NCBI RefSeq assembly: GCF_018614915.1
Contig: NZ_JAGGNU010000082.1
Coordinates: 1-55,444 of the forward strand
Origin: Variovorax paradoxus
Lineage (GTDB): Bacteria > Pseudomonadota > Gammaproteobacteria > Burkholderiales > Burkholderiaceae_C
Reading direction: 5' to 3'
Length of the DNA stretch: 55,444 bases
Below, piece by piece: positions 24,185 to 35,431 of the stretch; the first letter of the stretch is position 1, and the number at the start of each line of letters is the position of its first letter. A program made the translations under genes and the position numbers. The notes below the pieces were generated by a model. The model was not told the DNA's origin. It worked only from the letters and a program-made list of their open reading frames with translations, and did no database searches.

Positions 24185-26536
24185 TCAGCGCTCGATCGTC
24201 AATTCCGATTCCATTGCAGGGCCGGCCTCCGCCAATTCCGCCCGCAGCACCTTCGCCGCCGCCACCATGTTCACCAGCGCCGCCTCGGTCTCCGGCCAGC
24301 CGCGGGTCTTCAGGCCGCAGTCGGGGTTGATCCAGAGCTTGGCCGGCGGCACCACGGCGGCCGCCTTGCGCATCAGGCGCACCATCTCGTCGACCGCCGG
24401 CACGCGCGGCGAGTGAATGTCGTAGACGCCGGGGCCGATCTCATTCGGGTACTCGAACTCGCCGAACCCACGCAGCAGCTCCATGTCGGAGCGGCTGGTC
24501 TCGATGGTGATCACGTCGGCATCCATCGCCGCGATCTCCGGCAGGATGTCGTTGAATTCCGAATAGCACATGTGGGTGTGGATCTGCGTGCGGTCGGCCA
24601 CGCCCGAGGCGCTGATGCGGAAGGCGCGCGTGGCGCTTTCCAGGTAGGCCTTCCAGCCGGCGCGGCGCAGCGGCAGGCCCTCGCGGATCGCCGGCTCGTC
24701 GATCTGGATGATGCCGATGTCGGCGCGCTCCAGGTCGACCACCTCGTCGCGGATGGCCCAGGCGATCTGCTCGGTGGTCACGCTGCGCGGCTGGTCGTCG
24801 CGCACGAAGGACCACTGCAGGATGGTGACCGGGCCGGTCAGCATGCCCTTCATGGGACGCGCGGTGAGGCTCTGCGCGTAGGCCGTCCACTCGACCGTCA
24901 TCGGCGCGGGACGCGCCACGTCGCCGTAGATGACGGGCGGCTTGACGCAGCGCGAGCCATAGGACTGCACCCAGCCCTTGGCAGTGAACGCAAAGCCGTC
25001 GAGCTGCTCGCCGAAGTACTCGACCATGTCGTTGCGCTCCGCTTCTCCGTGCACCAGCACGTCGATGTCCAGCTCCTCCTGCTTCTGCACCGCGAGCGCG
25101 ATCTCGGCGCGCATCTTCTCGCGGTAGGCCGCGGCATCGAGCTCGCCGCGCTTGAAGGCGGCGCGCGCGGCGCGGATCTCGGCCGTCTGCGGAAAGGAGC
25201 CGATGGTGGTGGTCGGCAGCGCCGGCAAGGCGAAGCGCACGCGCTGCAAGGCCTGACGTTCGGCAAAGGGCGAGCCGCGGCGGTCGTCGCCGACCACGCG
25301 GCGCGCCAGGCGCAACGCGACGTCGGCGCGGTGCACGCGCGGGCTGGCGCGGCGAGCGGCCACGGCGGCGCGTGCGGCCGCCAGCTCATCCGCGACGCCG
25401 GCTTCATGGCCGTCGAGCACCGCGCGCAACAGCCGCAGCTCGGCCAGCTTCTCGACGGCGAAGGCGAGCCAGCTCTTCAGCTCGGCATCCAGCTTGCTCT
25501 CCGCCGCCAGGCTGAATGGCACGTGCAGCAGCGAGCACGAAGGCGCGAGCCACAGCTCGCCGCCGTGCTTGGCCGCCACCGGCTGCAGCCGCGCGAGCGC
25601 GGCGTCCGGATCGGCGCGCCAGATGTTGCGGCCGTCGACGATGCCGACCGACAGCACCTTGTGCGCCGGCAGCCAGTCGGCCACGCCGGTGAGCTCATCG
25701 GGCGCCCGCACCGCATCGACGTGCAGCCCGGCCACCGGCAGCTGGCAGGCCAGTCGCAGATTGTCCGAGAGCGGCGAGAAGTAGGTGGCGAGCAGCAGCT
25801 TGGGCGCGCGCCGCGCCAGCTGCCAGTAGCTGCGCTCGAAAGCATGGCGCCAGGCGTCGGGCAGGTCGAGGCCGAGGATCGGCTCGTCGATCTGCACCCA
25901 TTCCACGCCCTGCGCCTTCAGGCGCGCGAGCACCTGCTCGTACACGGGCAGGATCGCGTCGAGCAGGCTGAAGCGATCGAAGCCGGCCTCCTTCTCCTTG
26001 CCGAGCCAGAGGAAGCTCAGCGGCCCGAGCAGCACGGCCTTGACCGCATGGCCGGCCTTCTGCGCCTCCGCCACCTCGTCGAACAGGCGGACCGATTGCA
26101 GGCCGAAGCGCGTGGCGGACGAGAACTCGGGCACCAGGTAGTGGTAGTTGGTGTCGAACCACTTGGTCATCTCGAGCGCGAAAGTGCCGTGGTCGGCATG
26201 GGTGCAGCCGTGCTCATGCACCTCGTCGGCCACGCCGCGCGCCATCGCGAAATAGCGCGACAGCTCGGGCTCGTCGCCCCGGAAGTCGAAGCGCGGCGGC
26301 TCGCAGCCCAAGAGCTGGATGTGGTTGGCCACGTGGTCGTAGAAGGCGAAGTCGCCGACCGTCACGAAGTCGAGCCCGGCATCGCGCTGCACCTGCCAGT
26401 GGCGCGCCCGCAGCTCGCGGGCGACGGCCTCGAGCGCGTCGCGGTCGATATGGCCGTGCCAATGCTGTTCAAGGGCGAACTTGAGTTCGCGCTGCGCGCC
26501 CATGCGCGGAAAACCAAGGGTGTGAATGCGTGTCAT
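24185..26536 (-). CDS. metE: 5-methyltetrahydropteroyltriglutamate--homocysteine methyltransferase
   Basis: A 783-residue cobalamin-independent methionine synthase. The N-terminal half starts THTLGFPRMGAQRELK-like (residues 2-17) and the C-terminal barrel contains PTTTIGSFPQT, VLVHGEAERNDMVEYFGE, and the zinc ligands in THMCYSEF (His, Cys) and NPDCGLKTRG (Cys). Length is slightly above the E. coli enzyme. It is divergent from the metR-like gene, with a MetR box in the shared region, matching the known MetR activation of metE. Confidence 0.95.
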   Translation of the reverse strand: MTRIHTLGFPRMGAQRELKFALEQHWHGHIDRDALEAVARELRARHWQVQRDAGLDFVTVGDFAFYDHVANHIQLLGCEPPRFDFRGDEPELSRYFAMARGVADEVHEHGCTHADHGTFALEMTKWFDTNYHYLVPEFSSATRFGLQSVRLFDEVAEAQKAGHAVKAVLLGPLSFLWLGKEKEAGFDRFSLLDAILPVYEQVLARLKAQGVEWVQIDEPILGLDLPDAWRHAFERSYWQLARRAPKLLLATYFSPLSDNLRLACQLPVAGLHVDAVRAPDELTGVADWLPAHKVLSVGIVDGRNIWRADPDAALARLQPVAAKHGGELWLAPSCSLLHVPFSLAAESKLDAELKSWLAFAVEKLAELRLLRAVLDGHEAGVADELAAARAAVAARRASPRVHRADVALRLARRVVGDDRRGSPFAERQALQRVRFALPALPTTTIGSFPQTAEIRAARAAFKRGELDAAAYREKMRAEIALAVQKQEELDIDVLVHGEAERNDMVEYFGEQLDGFAFTAKGWVQSYGSRCVKPPVIYGDVARPAPMTVEWTAYAQSLTARPMKGMLTGPVTILQWSFVRDDQPRSVTTEQIAWAIRDEVVDLERADIGIIQIDEPAIREGLPLRRAGWKAYLESATRAFRISASGVADRTQIHTHMCYSEFNDILPEIAAMDADVITIETSRSDMELLRGFGEFEYPNEIGPGVYDIHSPRVPAVDEMVRLMRKAAAVVPPAKLWINPDCGLKTRGWPETEAALVNMVAAAKVLRAELAEAGPAMESELTIER

Positions 26537-26594
26537 CCGCCGATGGTCGGCGTTTCTCCTCTATGATTCAAACGAAAGCTTTTGCCCGTCAACT

Positions 26595-26607
26595 TGAATT
26601 TTGTTCA
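26595..26607. promoter_or_regulatory. MetR box
   Basis: TGAA-TTTTG-TTCA is a perfect match to the MetR consensus TGAA-N5-TTCA. It ends on the A of the metR start codon at 26607 and lies 59 bases ahead of the metE start. The position suits autorepression of metR and activation of metE by homocysteine-bound MetR. Confidence 0.75.
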
Positions 26608-27533
26608 TGGTCCAATCCGTCCTGGAGATTCGCCACCTGCGCACCCTGGTCGCGTTGCGCGACACCGGCAGCCTGGTGCGCGCCGCCCAGCTGCTCAACC
26701 TCACGCAGTCGGCCCTGTCGCACCAGGTCAAGCTGCTCGAGGACCGCTATGGCTCGGCCCTGTTCGAGCGCAAGTCGGTGCCGCCGCAGTTCAGCGGCGC
26801 CGGCCTGCGGCTGCTGCAGCTTGCCGATGCCGCGCTGCCGCTGGTCGAGGAAGCGGAGCGCGACGTGGCGCGCCTGGCGCAGGGCGGCGCCGGGCAGCTG
26901 CGCATCGTGGTCGAGTGCCACACCTGCTTCGACTGGCTGATGCCGGCGATGGATGCGTTCCGCAACCGCTGGCCCGAGATCGAGCTCGACATCGTCTCGG
27001 GCTTCCATCCCGACCCGATCGCGCTGGTGCTGCAGAAGCGCGCCGAGGTGGCCATCGTGTCCGAGCAGGACCCGGACGAGACAGTCGACTACCACCCCCT
27101 GTTCCGCTTCGAGATCATGGCGCTGCTCGCCAACGAGCATCCGCTCGCGGCGAAGACGCACCTCACGGCCCGCCATTTCGCCGACCAGACGCTGATCAGC
27201 TACCCGGTGCCCGACGAGATGCTCGACATCGTGCGCCAGGTGCTGGCGCCGGCCGGCGTCGAGCCCGCGCAGCGCCGCACCACCGAGCTGACGGTCGCCA
27301 TGCTGCAACTGGTGGCCAGCGGCCGCGGCATCGCGGCGCTGCCGCTGTGGGCCGTGCAGGGCTACCTGGACCGTGGCTACGTCACCGCGCGGCCGGTGGG
27401 ACGCAAGGGCCTCACGGGCGAACTGCACATGGCCTGCACCGCGGCCACCTCGGCGCGGCCCTGGCTCGAGGATTTCGTTCGCATCACGCGCGAGAGCTGC
27501 TTCAAGAGCCTGCCGGGGATCGAGCTGCTCTGA
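26607..27533 (+). CDS. metR: LysR family regulator of methionine synthesis
   Basis: A 308-residue LysR protein. The DNA-binding helix-turn-helix spans about residues 8-60 (LRTLVALRDTGSLVRAAQLLNLTQSALSHQVKLLE), followed by a full co-inducer domain with the ECHTCFDWLMPAM block that is characteristic of MetR. The ATG at 26607 is preferred over the in-frame TTG at 26601. Divergence from metE and the MetR box in between support the name. Confidence 0.9.
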   Translation: MVQSVLEIRHLRTLVALRDTGSLVRAAQLLNLTQSALSHQVKLLEDRYGSALFERKSVPPQFSGAGLRLLQLADAALPLVEEAERDVARLAQGGAGQLRIVVECHTCFDWLMPAMDAFRNRWPEIELDIVSGFHPDPIALVLQKRAEVAIVSEQDPDETVDYHPLFRFEIMALLANEHPLAAKTHLTARHFADQTLISYPVPDEMLDIVRQVLAPAGVEPAQRRTTELTVAMLQLVASGRGIAALPLWAVQGYLDRGYVTARPVGRKGLTGELHMACTAATSARPWLEDFVRITRESCFKSLPGIELL

Positions 27534-27539
27534 GGACGC

Positions 27540-29405
<1,866 letters not shown>

Positions 29406-29570
29406 GGACGGCGGACGGAGCGCGGCATCCGGAAATGGTAGGCGGCCAAGCGGCGGCCGACACCGCCGAGGCGGCGGCGGCGCAGCATATAGGCGGCTTG
29501 CGTGGACTACTTCTCGGCCGCGCCGGCGCCGGCGTTGCGAAGCTGCGTCAGCACGGGTCGTCGAGGCGCC

Positions 29571-30464
29571 CTACTTCTTCTGCACCAGCTTGATCACGCT
29601 CGAGAAATCGAGCGCGCCGTGCCCGGCCAGGCTGTGCGCGGCATACAGGTTGCGCGCCAGGCCGCCGAGCGGCGTGGCGGCACGCACCGCGGCGGCGTTC
29701 TCCTGCGCGAGGCCGAGGTCTTTCAGCATCAGGTCGGTGCCGAAGCCGCCGGCGTAGCCCTTGGAGGCCGGCGCGTTTTCCATCACGCCCGGCAGCGGGT
29801 TGTATTTTTCGAGCGCCCAGTTGCCGCCCGAGCTGCGCCGCATGATCTCCGACAACACCTTGGGATCGAGCCCGTTGGCGACGCCGAGCGCGATGGCTTC
29901 GGAGGTGCCGATCATCAGGATGCCGAGCAGCATGTTGTTGCAGATCTTGGCGGTCTGGCCGGCGCCGGGACCGCCAGCGTGGAAAATGTTGGCGCCCATC
30001 TTCTCCAGCACCGGGCGCGCGCGTTCGAGATCGGCCGCCGAGCCGCCGACCATGAAGGTCAGGGTGCCTGCGACGGCACCGGCAGTGCCGCCCGAGACCG
30101 GCGCATCGATCACGGCCACGCCGCGCTTCGCGCCCGCCTCCGCTACCTTGCGCGAGCTCGCGGCGGAGATGGTGCTGCTGTCGATCACCAGCGTGCCGGG
30201 CTTGATCTTCTCCATCAGCCCGGGCTGGCCGTCGCTGCCGAGATAGAGCGATTCCACGTGCTGGCTCGCGGGCAGCATGCTGATCACCACCTCGGCGCCG
30301 GCGAGCGTCTCGACCGCCGAGCCGGCGATCGGCACACCATCGGCGCCGAGCTTCTTGCAGGCCTCGGCCGAGAGGTCACAGGCACTGAGCACGTGGCCCG
30401 CCTTGTGCAGGTTCAGGGCCATCGGGCCGCCCATGTTGCCCAGGCCGATGAATGCGATCTTCAT
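29571..30464 (-). CDS. mmsB: 3-hydroxyisobutyrate dehydrogenase
   Basis: A 297-residue beta-hydroxyacid dehydrogenase. GLGNMGGPMA (residues 7-16) is the NAD(P) fingerprint, DAPVSGGTAGA the substrate-binding motif, and the lysine in GQTAKICNNMLLG the catalytic base. It oxidises 3-hydroxyisobutyrate to methylmalonate semialdehyde in valine catabolism. It is the last gene of the operon starting with mmsA, which removes doubt about the substrate compared with tartronate semialdehyde reductases of the same fold. Confidence 0.93.
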   Translation of the reverse strand: MKIAFIGLGNMGGPMALNLHKAGHVLSACDLSAEACKKLGADGVPIAGSAVETLAGAEVVISMLPASQHVESLYLGSDGQPGLMEKIKPGTLVIDSSTISAASSRKVAEAGAKRGVAVIDAPVSGGTAGAVAGTLTFMVGGSAADLERARPVLEKMGANIFHAGGPGAGQTAKICNNMLLGILMIGTSEAIALGVANGLDPKVLSEIMRRSSGGNWALEKYNPLPGVMENAPASKGYAGGFGTDLMLKDLGLAQENAAAVRAATPLGGLARNLYAAHSLAGHGALDFSSVIKLVQKK

Positions 30465-30493
30465 GTGTGTCTCCGTTGTAGGTGCGATGGCGG

Positions 30494-31609
30494 TCAGGCC
30501 AGCGATGCGAGTTCCGGCGCCATTTCGCCGCGCGCGCGCAGATGGTCCTCGATGAAAGCGGGCGTGATTTCCTCGAGCGTGGCCGGGCTCCACTTCGGAT
30601 TGCGGTCCTTGTCGACCAGCACGGCGCGGATGCCCTCGGCGAAGTCCTTGTGCGCGCAGAAGCCCAGCGAGGCCCAGTATTCGAGCCGAAAGACTTCGGC
30701 CAGCGACATGCGGTGCACGCGCTGCCAGAGTTCGAAGCTGAGCGCCGCCGAACTCGGTGCGCCCCTGGCGAATGTCTTGGCGGCGGACTGGAGCCATGGG
30801 TCTTCGCTCTGCAATGCCAGCAGCCGCTGCGCGATATCGCCCAGGTCATCGCCGGCCATCAGCGCGTTGATGGTGTCGAAATGCTCGCGCACCTTGGAAG
30901 GCGGCAGCGCCGCGCCTTCGCCCGCACGCAGCAGGATGCGCGAGAGCGCGGCGCGGTCGGCCTTCAATTCGCCGCTCCATGTGCCGGCGGCGATCTCGTC
31001 CAGCACCTGCGCCTTGCGCTCGTGCGGCACCAGCAGGTCGGCCAGCCCGCAGAAGATGGCGTCGGCTGCGTTGAGATTGGCCGCGGTGAGCGCGAGGAAC
31101 AGGCCCACGCGCCCCGGCATGCGGCGCAGGAACCAGCTGCCGCCGACATCGGGGTACAGGCCGATGCTGATCTCCGGCATCGCCAGGCGGCTCTGCGCCG
31201 TGGCGACGCGGTGCGAAGCACCCGCCATCAGCCCGATGCCGCCGCCCATCACGATGCCGTGGCCCCAGCACAGGATCGGCTTGGGGAAGGTGTGGATCAG
31301 GTAGTCGAGCTCGTACTCCTCGGCGAAGAAGCGCTCGGCATACACGTTGCGTTCGGGCCCGCATTCGCGCAGCGTCTGGTAGAGCTGGCGCAGGTCGCCG
31401 CCGGCACAGAAGGCCTTCTCGCCTGCGGCCTGCAGCAGCACGCCGGCGATGCCCGCATCCTCGGCCCATGCCCGCAGCTTCGGCGTGAGCAGCCGCACCA
31501 TCGCCACGGAAAGCGCGTTGAGCGAAGCCGGCGTGTTGAGCGTCGCCACGCCGAAGCGCCGGCCGCCCGCCGTCTGGATTTCGTCGAACAGGACCACGTC
31601 ATCGCTCAT
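30494..31609 (-). CDS. 3-hydroxyisobutyryl-CoA hydrolase (enoyl-CoA hydratase/isomerase family)
   Basis: A 371-residue crotonase-fold protein. The oxyanion-hole loops are AFCAGGD (about residue 68) and GIVMGGGIG (about 118), and the catalytic glutamate is in MPEISIGLYPDVGGSW. The C-terminal extension of about 100 residues distinguishes the HIBYL-CoA hydrolases from short hydratases. Its start overlaps the acyl-CoA dehydrogenase stop by four bases, and mmsB follows after 29 bases. Confidence 0.92.
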   Translation of the reverse strand: MSDDVVLFDEIQTAGGRRFGVATLNTPASLNALSVAMVRLLTPKLRAWAEDAGIAGVLLQAAGEKAFCAGGDLRQLYQTLRECGPERNVYAERFFAEEYELDYLIHTFPKPILCWGHGIVMGGGIGLMAGASHRVATAQSRLAMPEISIGLYPDVGGSWFLRRMPGRVGLFLALTAANLNAADAIFCGLADLLVPHERKAQVLDEIAAGTWSGELKADRAALSRILLRAGEGAALPPSKVREHFDTINALMAGDDLGDIAQRLLALQSEDPWLQSAAKTFARGAPSSAALSFELWQRVHRMSLAEVFRLEYWASLGFCAHKDFAEGIRAVLVDKDRNPKWSPATLEEITPAFIEDHLRARGEMAPELASLA

Positions 31610-32760
31610 CGGATGTCACTCTCGCCTTCCAGCAATTTGCGCGCGACGATGACGCGCATGATCTCGTTGGTGCCTTCGAGGATCTGGTGCACGCGCGTGT
31701 CGCGCACCAGCCGCTCCAGCGGGAATTCGCTCAGGTAGCCGTAGCCGCCGTGCAGTTGCAGCGCCTCGTTGCAGACATTGAAGCCGACGTCGGTGGCGAA
31801 GCGCTTGGCCATCGCGCAATAGGTGCTCGCGTCGGCATGGCCGGCATCGAGCTTGCTCGCCGCCAGCCGCACCATCTGGCGCGCCGCCACCAGTTCGGTC
31901 GCCATGTCGGCCAGCTTGAACTGCAGCGCCTGGAAGCTCGCCAGCGGCTTGCCGAACTGCTGGCGCTCGTGCAGGTAGCGGCGCGCGGCATCGAGCGCAC
32001 CCTGCGCCGCGCCGACCGAGCAGGTCGCGATGTTGATGCGCCCGCCGTCCAGCCCCTTCATCGCGATGCGGAAGCCCTCGCCTTCGCTGCCCAGCAGGTG
32101 GGTGGCCGGCACGCGCACGTTGTCGAAGTTGATGGTGCGCGTGGGCTGGCTGTTCCAGCCCATCTTGTGCTCCTTCTTGCCGTAGCTGACGCCCGGTGCA
32201 TCGGCGGGCAGCGCGAAGGCCGAAACGCCGCCCGCGCCGCCGCCGCCGGTGCGCGCCATCAGCACCAGCACATCGGTGGCACCGGCGCCCGAGATGAAGG
32301 CCTTGCCGCCGTTGATGAGGTACTCGGCGCCCTGCAGTTCGGCGCGTGTCTTGAGCGCGCCGGCATCCGAGCCGGCACCCGCTTCGGTCAGGCAGTAGGA
32401 GGCCAGCTTGCGCCCGCTCGTGAGCTCGGCGCCCCATTGCTCGCGCACGGCCGGCCCGCCCCAGGTACCGAGCATCCAGGTCGCCATGTTGTGGATCGTG
32501 ATGAAGGCCGTGGTCGACGGATCGACCGCGGCCATCTCCTCGAACACCAGCGTCGCATCGAGCCGCGGCAGCGCCAGGCCCTCGATGCTTTCGGGCGCAT
32601 AGAGGCCGCAGAAGCCGAGCTCGCCGGCCTTCGCGATCGCCTCCTTGGGGAAGATGCCCTCGACATCCCACCGCGCGGCGTGCGGCGCGAACTCGGCGGT
32701 CGCGAATTCGCGCGCGGTCTGCGCAAAGGCCCGTTGCTCTTCGGAAAGTTCGAAGTCCAT
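31606..32760 (-). CDS. Acyl-CoA dehydrogenase (probable isobutyryl-CoA dehydrogenase)
   Basis: A 384-residue FAD enzyme. YCLTEAGAGSDAGAL is the FAD/substrate signature near residue 130-145, and RDTRVHQILEGTNEIMR is the C-terminal signature. The catalytic glutamate of this family sits in the QILEGTNE stretch. Start at 32760 gives MDFELSEEQ, the usual beginning. Position between mmsA and the HIBYL-CoA hydrolase points to isobutyryl-CoA, the valine-derived substrate, but other short-branched acyl-CoAs could be used. Confidence 0.9.
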   Translation of the reverse strand: MDFELSEEQRAFAQTAREFATAEFAPHAARWDVEGIFPKEAIAKAGELGFCGLYAPESIEGLALPRLDATLVFEEMAAVDPSTTAFITIHNMATWMLGTWGGPAVREQWGAELTSGRKLASYCLTEAGAGSDAGALKTRAELQGAEYLINGGKAFISGAGATDVLVLMARTGGGGAGGVSAFALPADAPGVSYGKKEHKMGWNSQPTRTINFDNVRVPATHLLGSEGEGFRIAMKGLDGGRINIATCSVGAAQGALDAARRYLHERQQFGKPLASFQALQFKLADMATELVAARQMVRLAASKLDAGHADASTYCAMAKRFATDVGFNVCNEALQLHGGYGYLSEFPLERLVRDTRVHQILEGTNEIMRVIVARKLLEGESDIR

Positions 32761-32806
32761 ACCCGAGTCTATGTTCCGGACACCGCATGCCTCATTCCAG
32801 GAACAC

Positions 32807-32893
32807 CGCGGAACCGGCTTTGCCGGGCCGCTGGTGTTGCCCCCGGTGAGGGGGTGGGCGGCCACACGAAGTGGGCCAACCTGGGGGTGAACC
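32807..32893. repeat. GC-rich intergenic repeat-like element
   Basis: This 87-base spacer between mmsA and the acyl-CoA dehydrogenase gene holds three back-to-back hairpins: CCGGC-TTT-GCCGG, CCCCC-GGTGA-GGGGG and GGCCACA-CGAAGTGGGCC. Its composition resembles the short palindromic units common between genes in Comamonadaceae. It may stabilise or partly end the mmsA transcript. Confidence 0.45.
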
Positions 32894-34414
32894 TCATTTC
32901 AGGCTGATCGTGGTGTTCAGCCCGTGGGCGGTGTCATCGTCGAACCAACGCTCCGTCACCGTCTTGGTCTGCGTGTAGAACATGATGACCTGCTTGCCGT
33001 AGGGACCGAGATCGCCGAGCTTCGAGCCGCGCGAGCCGGTGAAGGAGAACATCGGCACCGGCACCGGGATCGGCACGTTGATGCCGACCTGGCCGACGTC
33101 GATGTCTTCCTGGAAGCGGCGCGCCGCGGCGCCCGACTGGGTGAAGATCGCGGTGCCGTTGCCGTTCGGGTTGGCATTGATCAGCTCGATCGCCTCGTCG
33201 ATGCTCTCGGCATTGGCCAGGCACAGCACCGGGCCGAAGATTTCCTGCTCGTAGATGGTCATGCCGGGCTTGACGTCGGCGAACACGGTCGGGCCGACGA
33301 AGTTGCCCTTCTCGTAGCCGGGCACGGTGGGCTTGCGGCCGTCGAGCGCGAGCGTCGCGCCGTCGGCCACGCCGCGTTCGATCAAGCCGTTGACACGCTC
33401 GTAGGCCGCGCAGGACACCAGCGGGCCGACATCCACGCCCTTCTCGGTGCCGGCGCCGATCTTCAGCGTCTTGGCCTTCGCGACCAGCTCGGGGACCCAC
33501 TTCTGCGCCTCGCCGACCAGCACGGCCACCGACACCGCCATGCAGCGCTGCCCCGCGGCGCCGAAGCTCGCACCGGCCAGCGCATTGAGCGTCTGCTCCT
33601 TGTTGGCGTCGGGCATCACGATGGCGTGGTTCTTCGCGCCCATCATGCATTGCACGCGCTTGCCGGTTTGCGTGGCGCGGTGGTAGACATGCGTGCCGAC
33701 CTTGGTCGAGCCGACGAAGGAGATCGCCTTGATGTCCTTGTGGTCGCAGATCGCGTTGACCACCGCCTCGCCGCCGTGCACGACGTTGAGCACGCCCGCC
33801 GGGATGCCGGCGTCGAGCGCGAGCTCGGCCAGGCGCATCGTGACCATCGGGTCCTGCTCGGAGGGCTTGAGCACGAAGGTGTTGCCGGTGACGATGGCCA
33901 TCGGGAACATCCACAGCGGGATCATGGCCGGGAAGTTGAAGGGCGTGATGCCCGCGCACACGCCCAGCGGCTGCAGCAGCGTGTAGGTATCGACACCGTT
34001 GGCCACGTTGTTGGCCAGCTCGCCCAGTTGCAGGTTGCCGATGTTGGTGGCGTGCTCGACCACTTCGAGACCGCGGAACACGTCGCCTTCGGCATCGGGC
34101 AGGGTCTTGCCCTGCTCGGCCGTGAGGATCGCGGCCAGCTCGGCCATGTTCTCGCGGATGAGCTGCTGGTACTTGAGGAAGATGCGCGCGCGCGCGCCGA
34201 TCGGCGTCTTGCGCCAGGTCTTGAAAGCCTCCTTGGCCGAGGCCACGGCGGCATCGACTTCGGCCTGGGTCGCGAAGGGCACGCGGGCCAGGACTTCCTG
34301 CGTGGCCGGGTTGACGATGTCGCGCCACTCGGTGGTTTTCGACTCGACGAACTTGCCGCCGATCAAGAGCTTGACGGTAGCGACCTGGGTCGCGGCGGTG
34401 GTGGTGGCGTCCAT
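32894..34414 (-). CDS. mmsA: CoA-acylating methylmalonate-semialdehyde dehydrogenase
   Basis: A 506-residue aldehyde dehydrogenase that converts methylmalonate semialdehyde and CoA to propionyl-CoA. The NAD motif SFVGSTKVG, the catalytic cysteine in AAGQRCMAVS, and the ITPFNFPAMIPLWMFPMAI block are typical of MmsA. The ATG at 34414 has GGAGA seven bases upstream and is preferred over the ATG at 34444. It heads the valine operon and makes the propionyl-CoA that the prp genes in this window consume. A LysR gene is divergent. Confidence 0.94.
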   Translation of the reverse strand: MDATTTAATQVATVKLLIGGKFVESKTTEWRDIVNPATQEVLARVPFATQAEVDAAVASAKEAFKTWRKTPIGARARIFLKYQQLIRENMAELAAILTAEQGKTLPDAEGDVFRGLEVVEHATNIGNLQLGELANNVANGVDTYTLLQPLGVCAGITPFNFPAMIPLWMFPMAIVTGNTFVLKPSEQDPMVTMRLAELALDAGIPAGVLNVVHGGEAVVNAICDHKDIKAISFVGSTKVGTHVYHRATQTGKRVQCMMGAKNHAIVMPDANKEQTLNALAGASFGAAGQRCMAVSVAVLVGEAQKWVPELVAKAKTLKIGAGTEKGVDVGPLVSCAAYERVNGLIERGVADGATLALDGRKPTVPGYEKGNFVGPTVFADVKPGMTIYEQEIFGPVLCLANAESIDEAIELINANPNGNGTAIFTQSGAAARRFQEDIDVGQVGINVPIPVPVPMFSFTGSRGSKLGDLGPYGKQVIMFYTQTKTVTERWFDDDTAHGLNTTISLK

Positions 34415-34453
34415 GAATTTGTCTCCGAATTGGGGGTGCAGCAAGCGATGCTA

Positions 34454-34515
34454 GCTTTGCACTTTTGCGATGGCAATAGACAAATACGCACCCGCGATCT
34501 GCATAATTGCAAAGC
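34454..34515. promoter_or_regulatory. Inverted TTGC/GCAA motifs between mmsA and LysR
   Basis: GCTTTGCA (34454-34461) and TGCAAAGC (34508-34515) are exact inverted copies 46 bases apart. A further small dyad, TTGC-GATG-GCAA, lies at 34465-34476. The last copy touches the LysR start codon. Together they look like binding sites for the divergent LysR protein. Confidence 0.5.
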
Positions 34516-35418
34516 ATGGATTGGGACAACCTGCGCTTCTTTCTCGAGCTCGCACGCACCGGCACGCTGGTGAGCGCCGCACGCCGCCTCGCGGTCGACC
34601 ACACCACGGTGGCGCGCCGCATCCAGGCGCTGGAAAAGGAAGTCGGCACCGCCCTCTTCTCGCGCGAGGCCGGGGGCCATCGCCTGACGGAAGCGGGCCG
34701 TCGGCTGCAGCCGCAGGTGGAGGCGATGGAGAGCGCGTTCCTGGCGGTCGAGAGCGCGGCGCCGGCTTCGCGCGAAGGCCTGTCGGGGCTGGTGCGCATT
34801 GGCGCCACCGAGGGCTTCGGCACCGTGGTGCTGGCGCCGCAGCTCGCACTCTTCGCGCAGGCGCATCCGAGCCTGGTGATCGACCTGCTGGCGATGCCGC
34901 GGCTGGTGCACCTCTCGCGCCGCGAGGCCGACATCGTGATCTCGCTCGAACGGCCGGCGCGCGGACCGGTGGTGGTGACCAAGCTGACCGACTACGTGCT
35001 GCGCCTCTATGCGTCCGAGCGCTACCTGGCATCGCACCCAGCCATCGCTTCGCGCGAGGACCTGCGCGGCCACAGCTTCATTAGCTACGTCGACGACCTG
35101 CTCTTCAGCAAGGAGCTGCAGTATCTGGACGAGCTGTACCGGCCCGATTCGTTCGCGCTGCGCAGCACCAGCATCCTCGCGCAGCACCAGGCCGCCGCGG
35201 CGGGCGCCGGCATCGCGGTGCTGCCGGCCTTCATCGCCGAGCGCGACACTTCGCTGCGCCGCGTGCTGCCGGGCGTTGCCAACTTCACGCGCAGCTTCTG
35301 GATGTCGGTGGCGGCGGAGACTCGGCATCTCGCGCGCATGCAGGCCACCTGGAACTTCCTGCGCGAGACGGTGGAAGCGCAGCGCGAGCTGCTGCTGCCG
35401 CCGGAGATCGGGCGCTGA
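34516..35418 (+). CDS. LysR family transcriptional regulator (probable valine operon regulator)
   Basis: A 300-residue LysR protein: helix-turn-helix at residues 5-60 (LRFFLELARTGTLVSAARRLAVDHTTVARRIQALE) and a complete co-inducer domain. The HTTVARRI recognition helix places it in the large AbgR/CrgA-like group rather than MetR or CysB. An in-frame TTG at 34507 is possible; the ATG at 34516 is preferred. Divergent transcription from mmsA and inverted repeats in between suggest it regulates that operon. Confidence 0.87.
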   Translation: MDWDNLRFFLELARTGTLVSAARRLAVDHTTVARRIQALEKEVGTALFSREAGGHRLTEAGRRLQPQVEAMESAFLAVESAAPASREGLSGLVRIGATEGFGTVVLAPQLALFAQAHPSLVIDLLAMPRLVHLSRREADIVISLERPARGPVVVTKLTDYVLRLYASERYLASHPAIASREDLRGHSFISYVDDLLFSKELQYLDELYRPDSFALRSTSILAQHQAAAAGAGIAVLPAFIAERDTSLRRVLPGVANFTRSFWMSVAAETRHLARMQATWNFLRETVEAQRELLLPPEIGR

Positions 35419-35431
35419 AAGCGTCCGCAGC

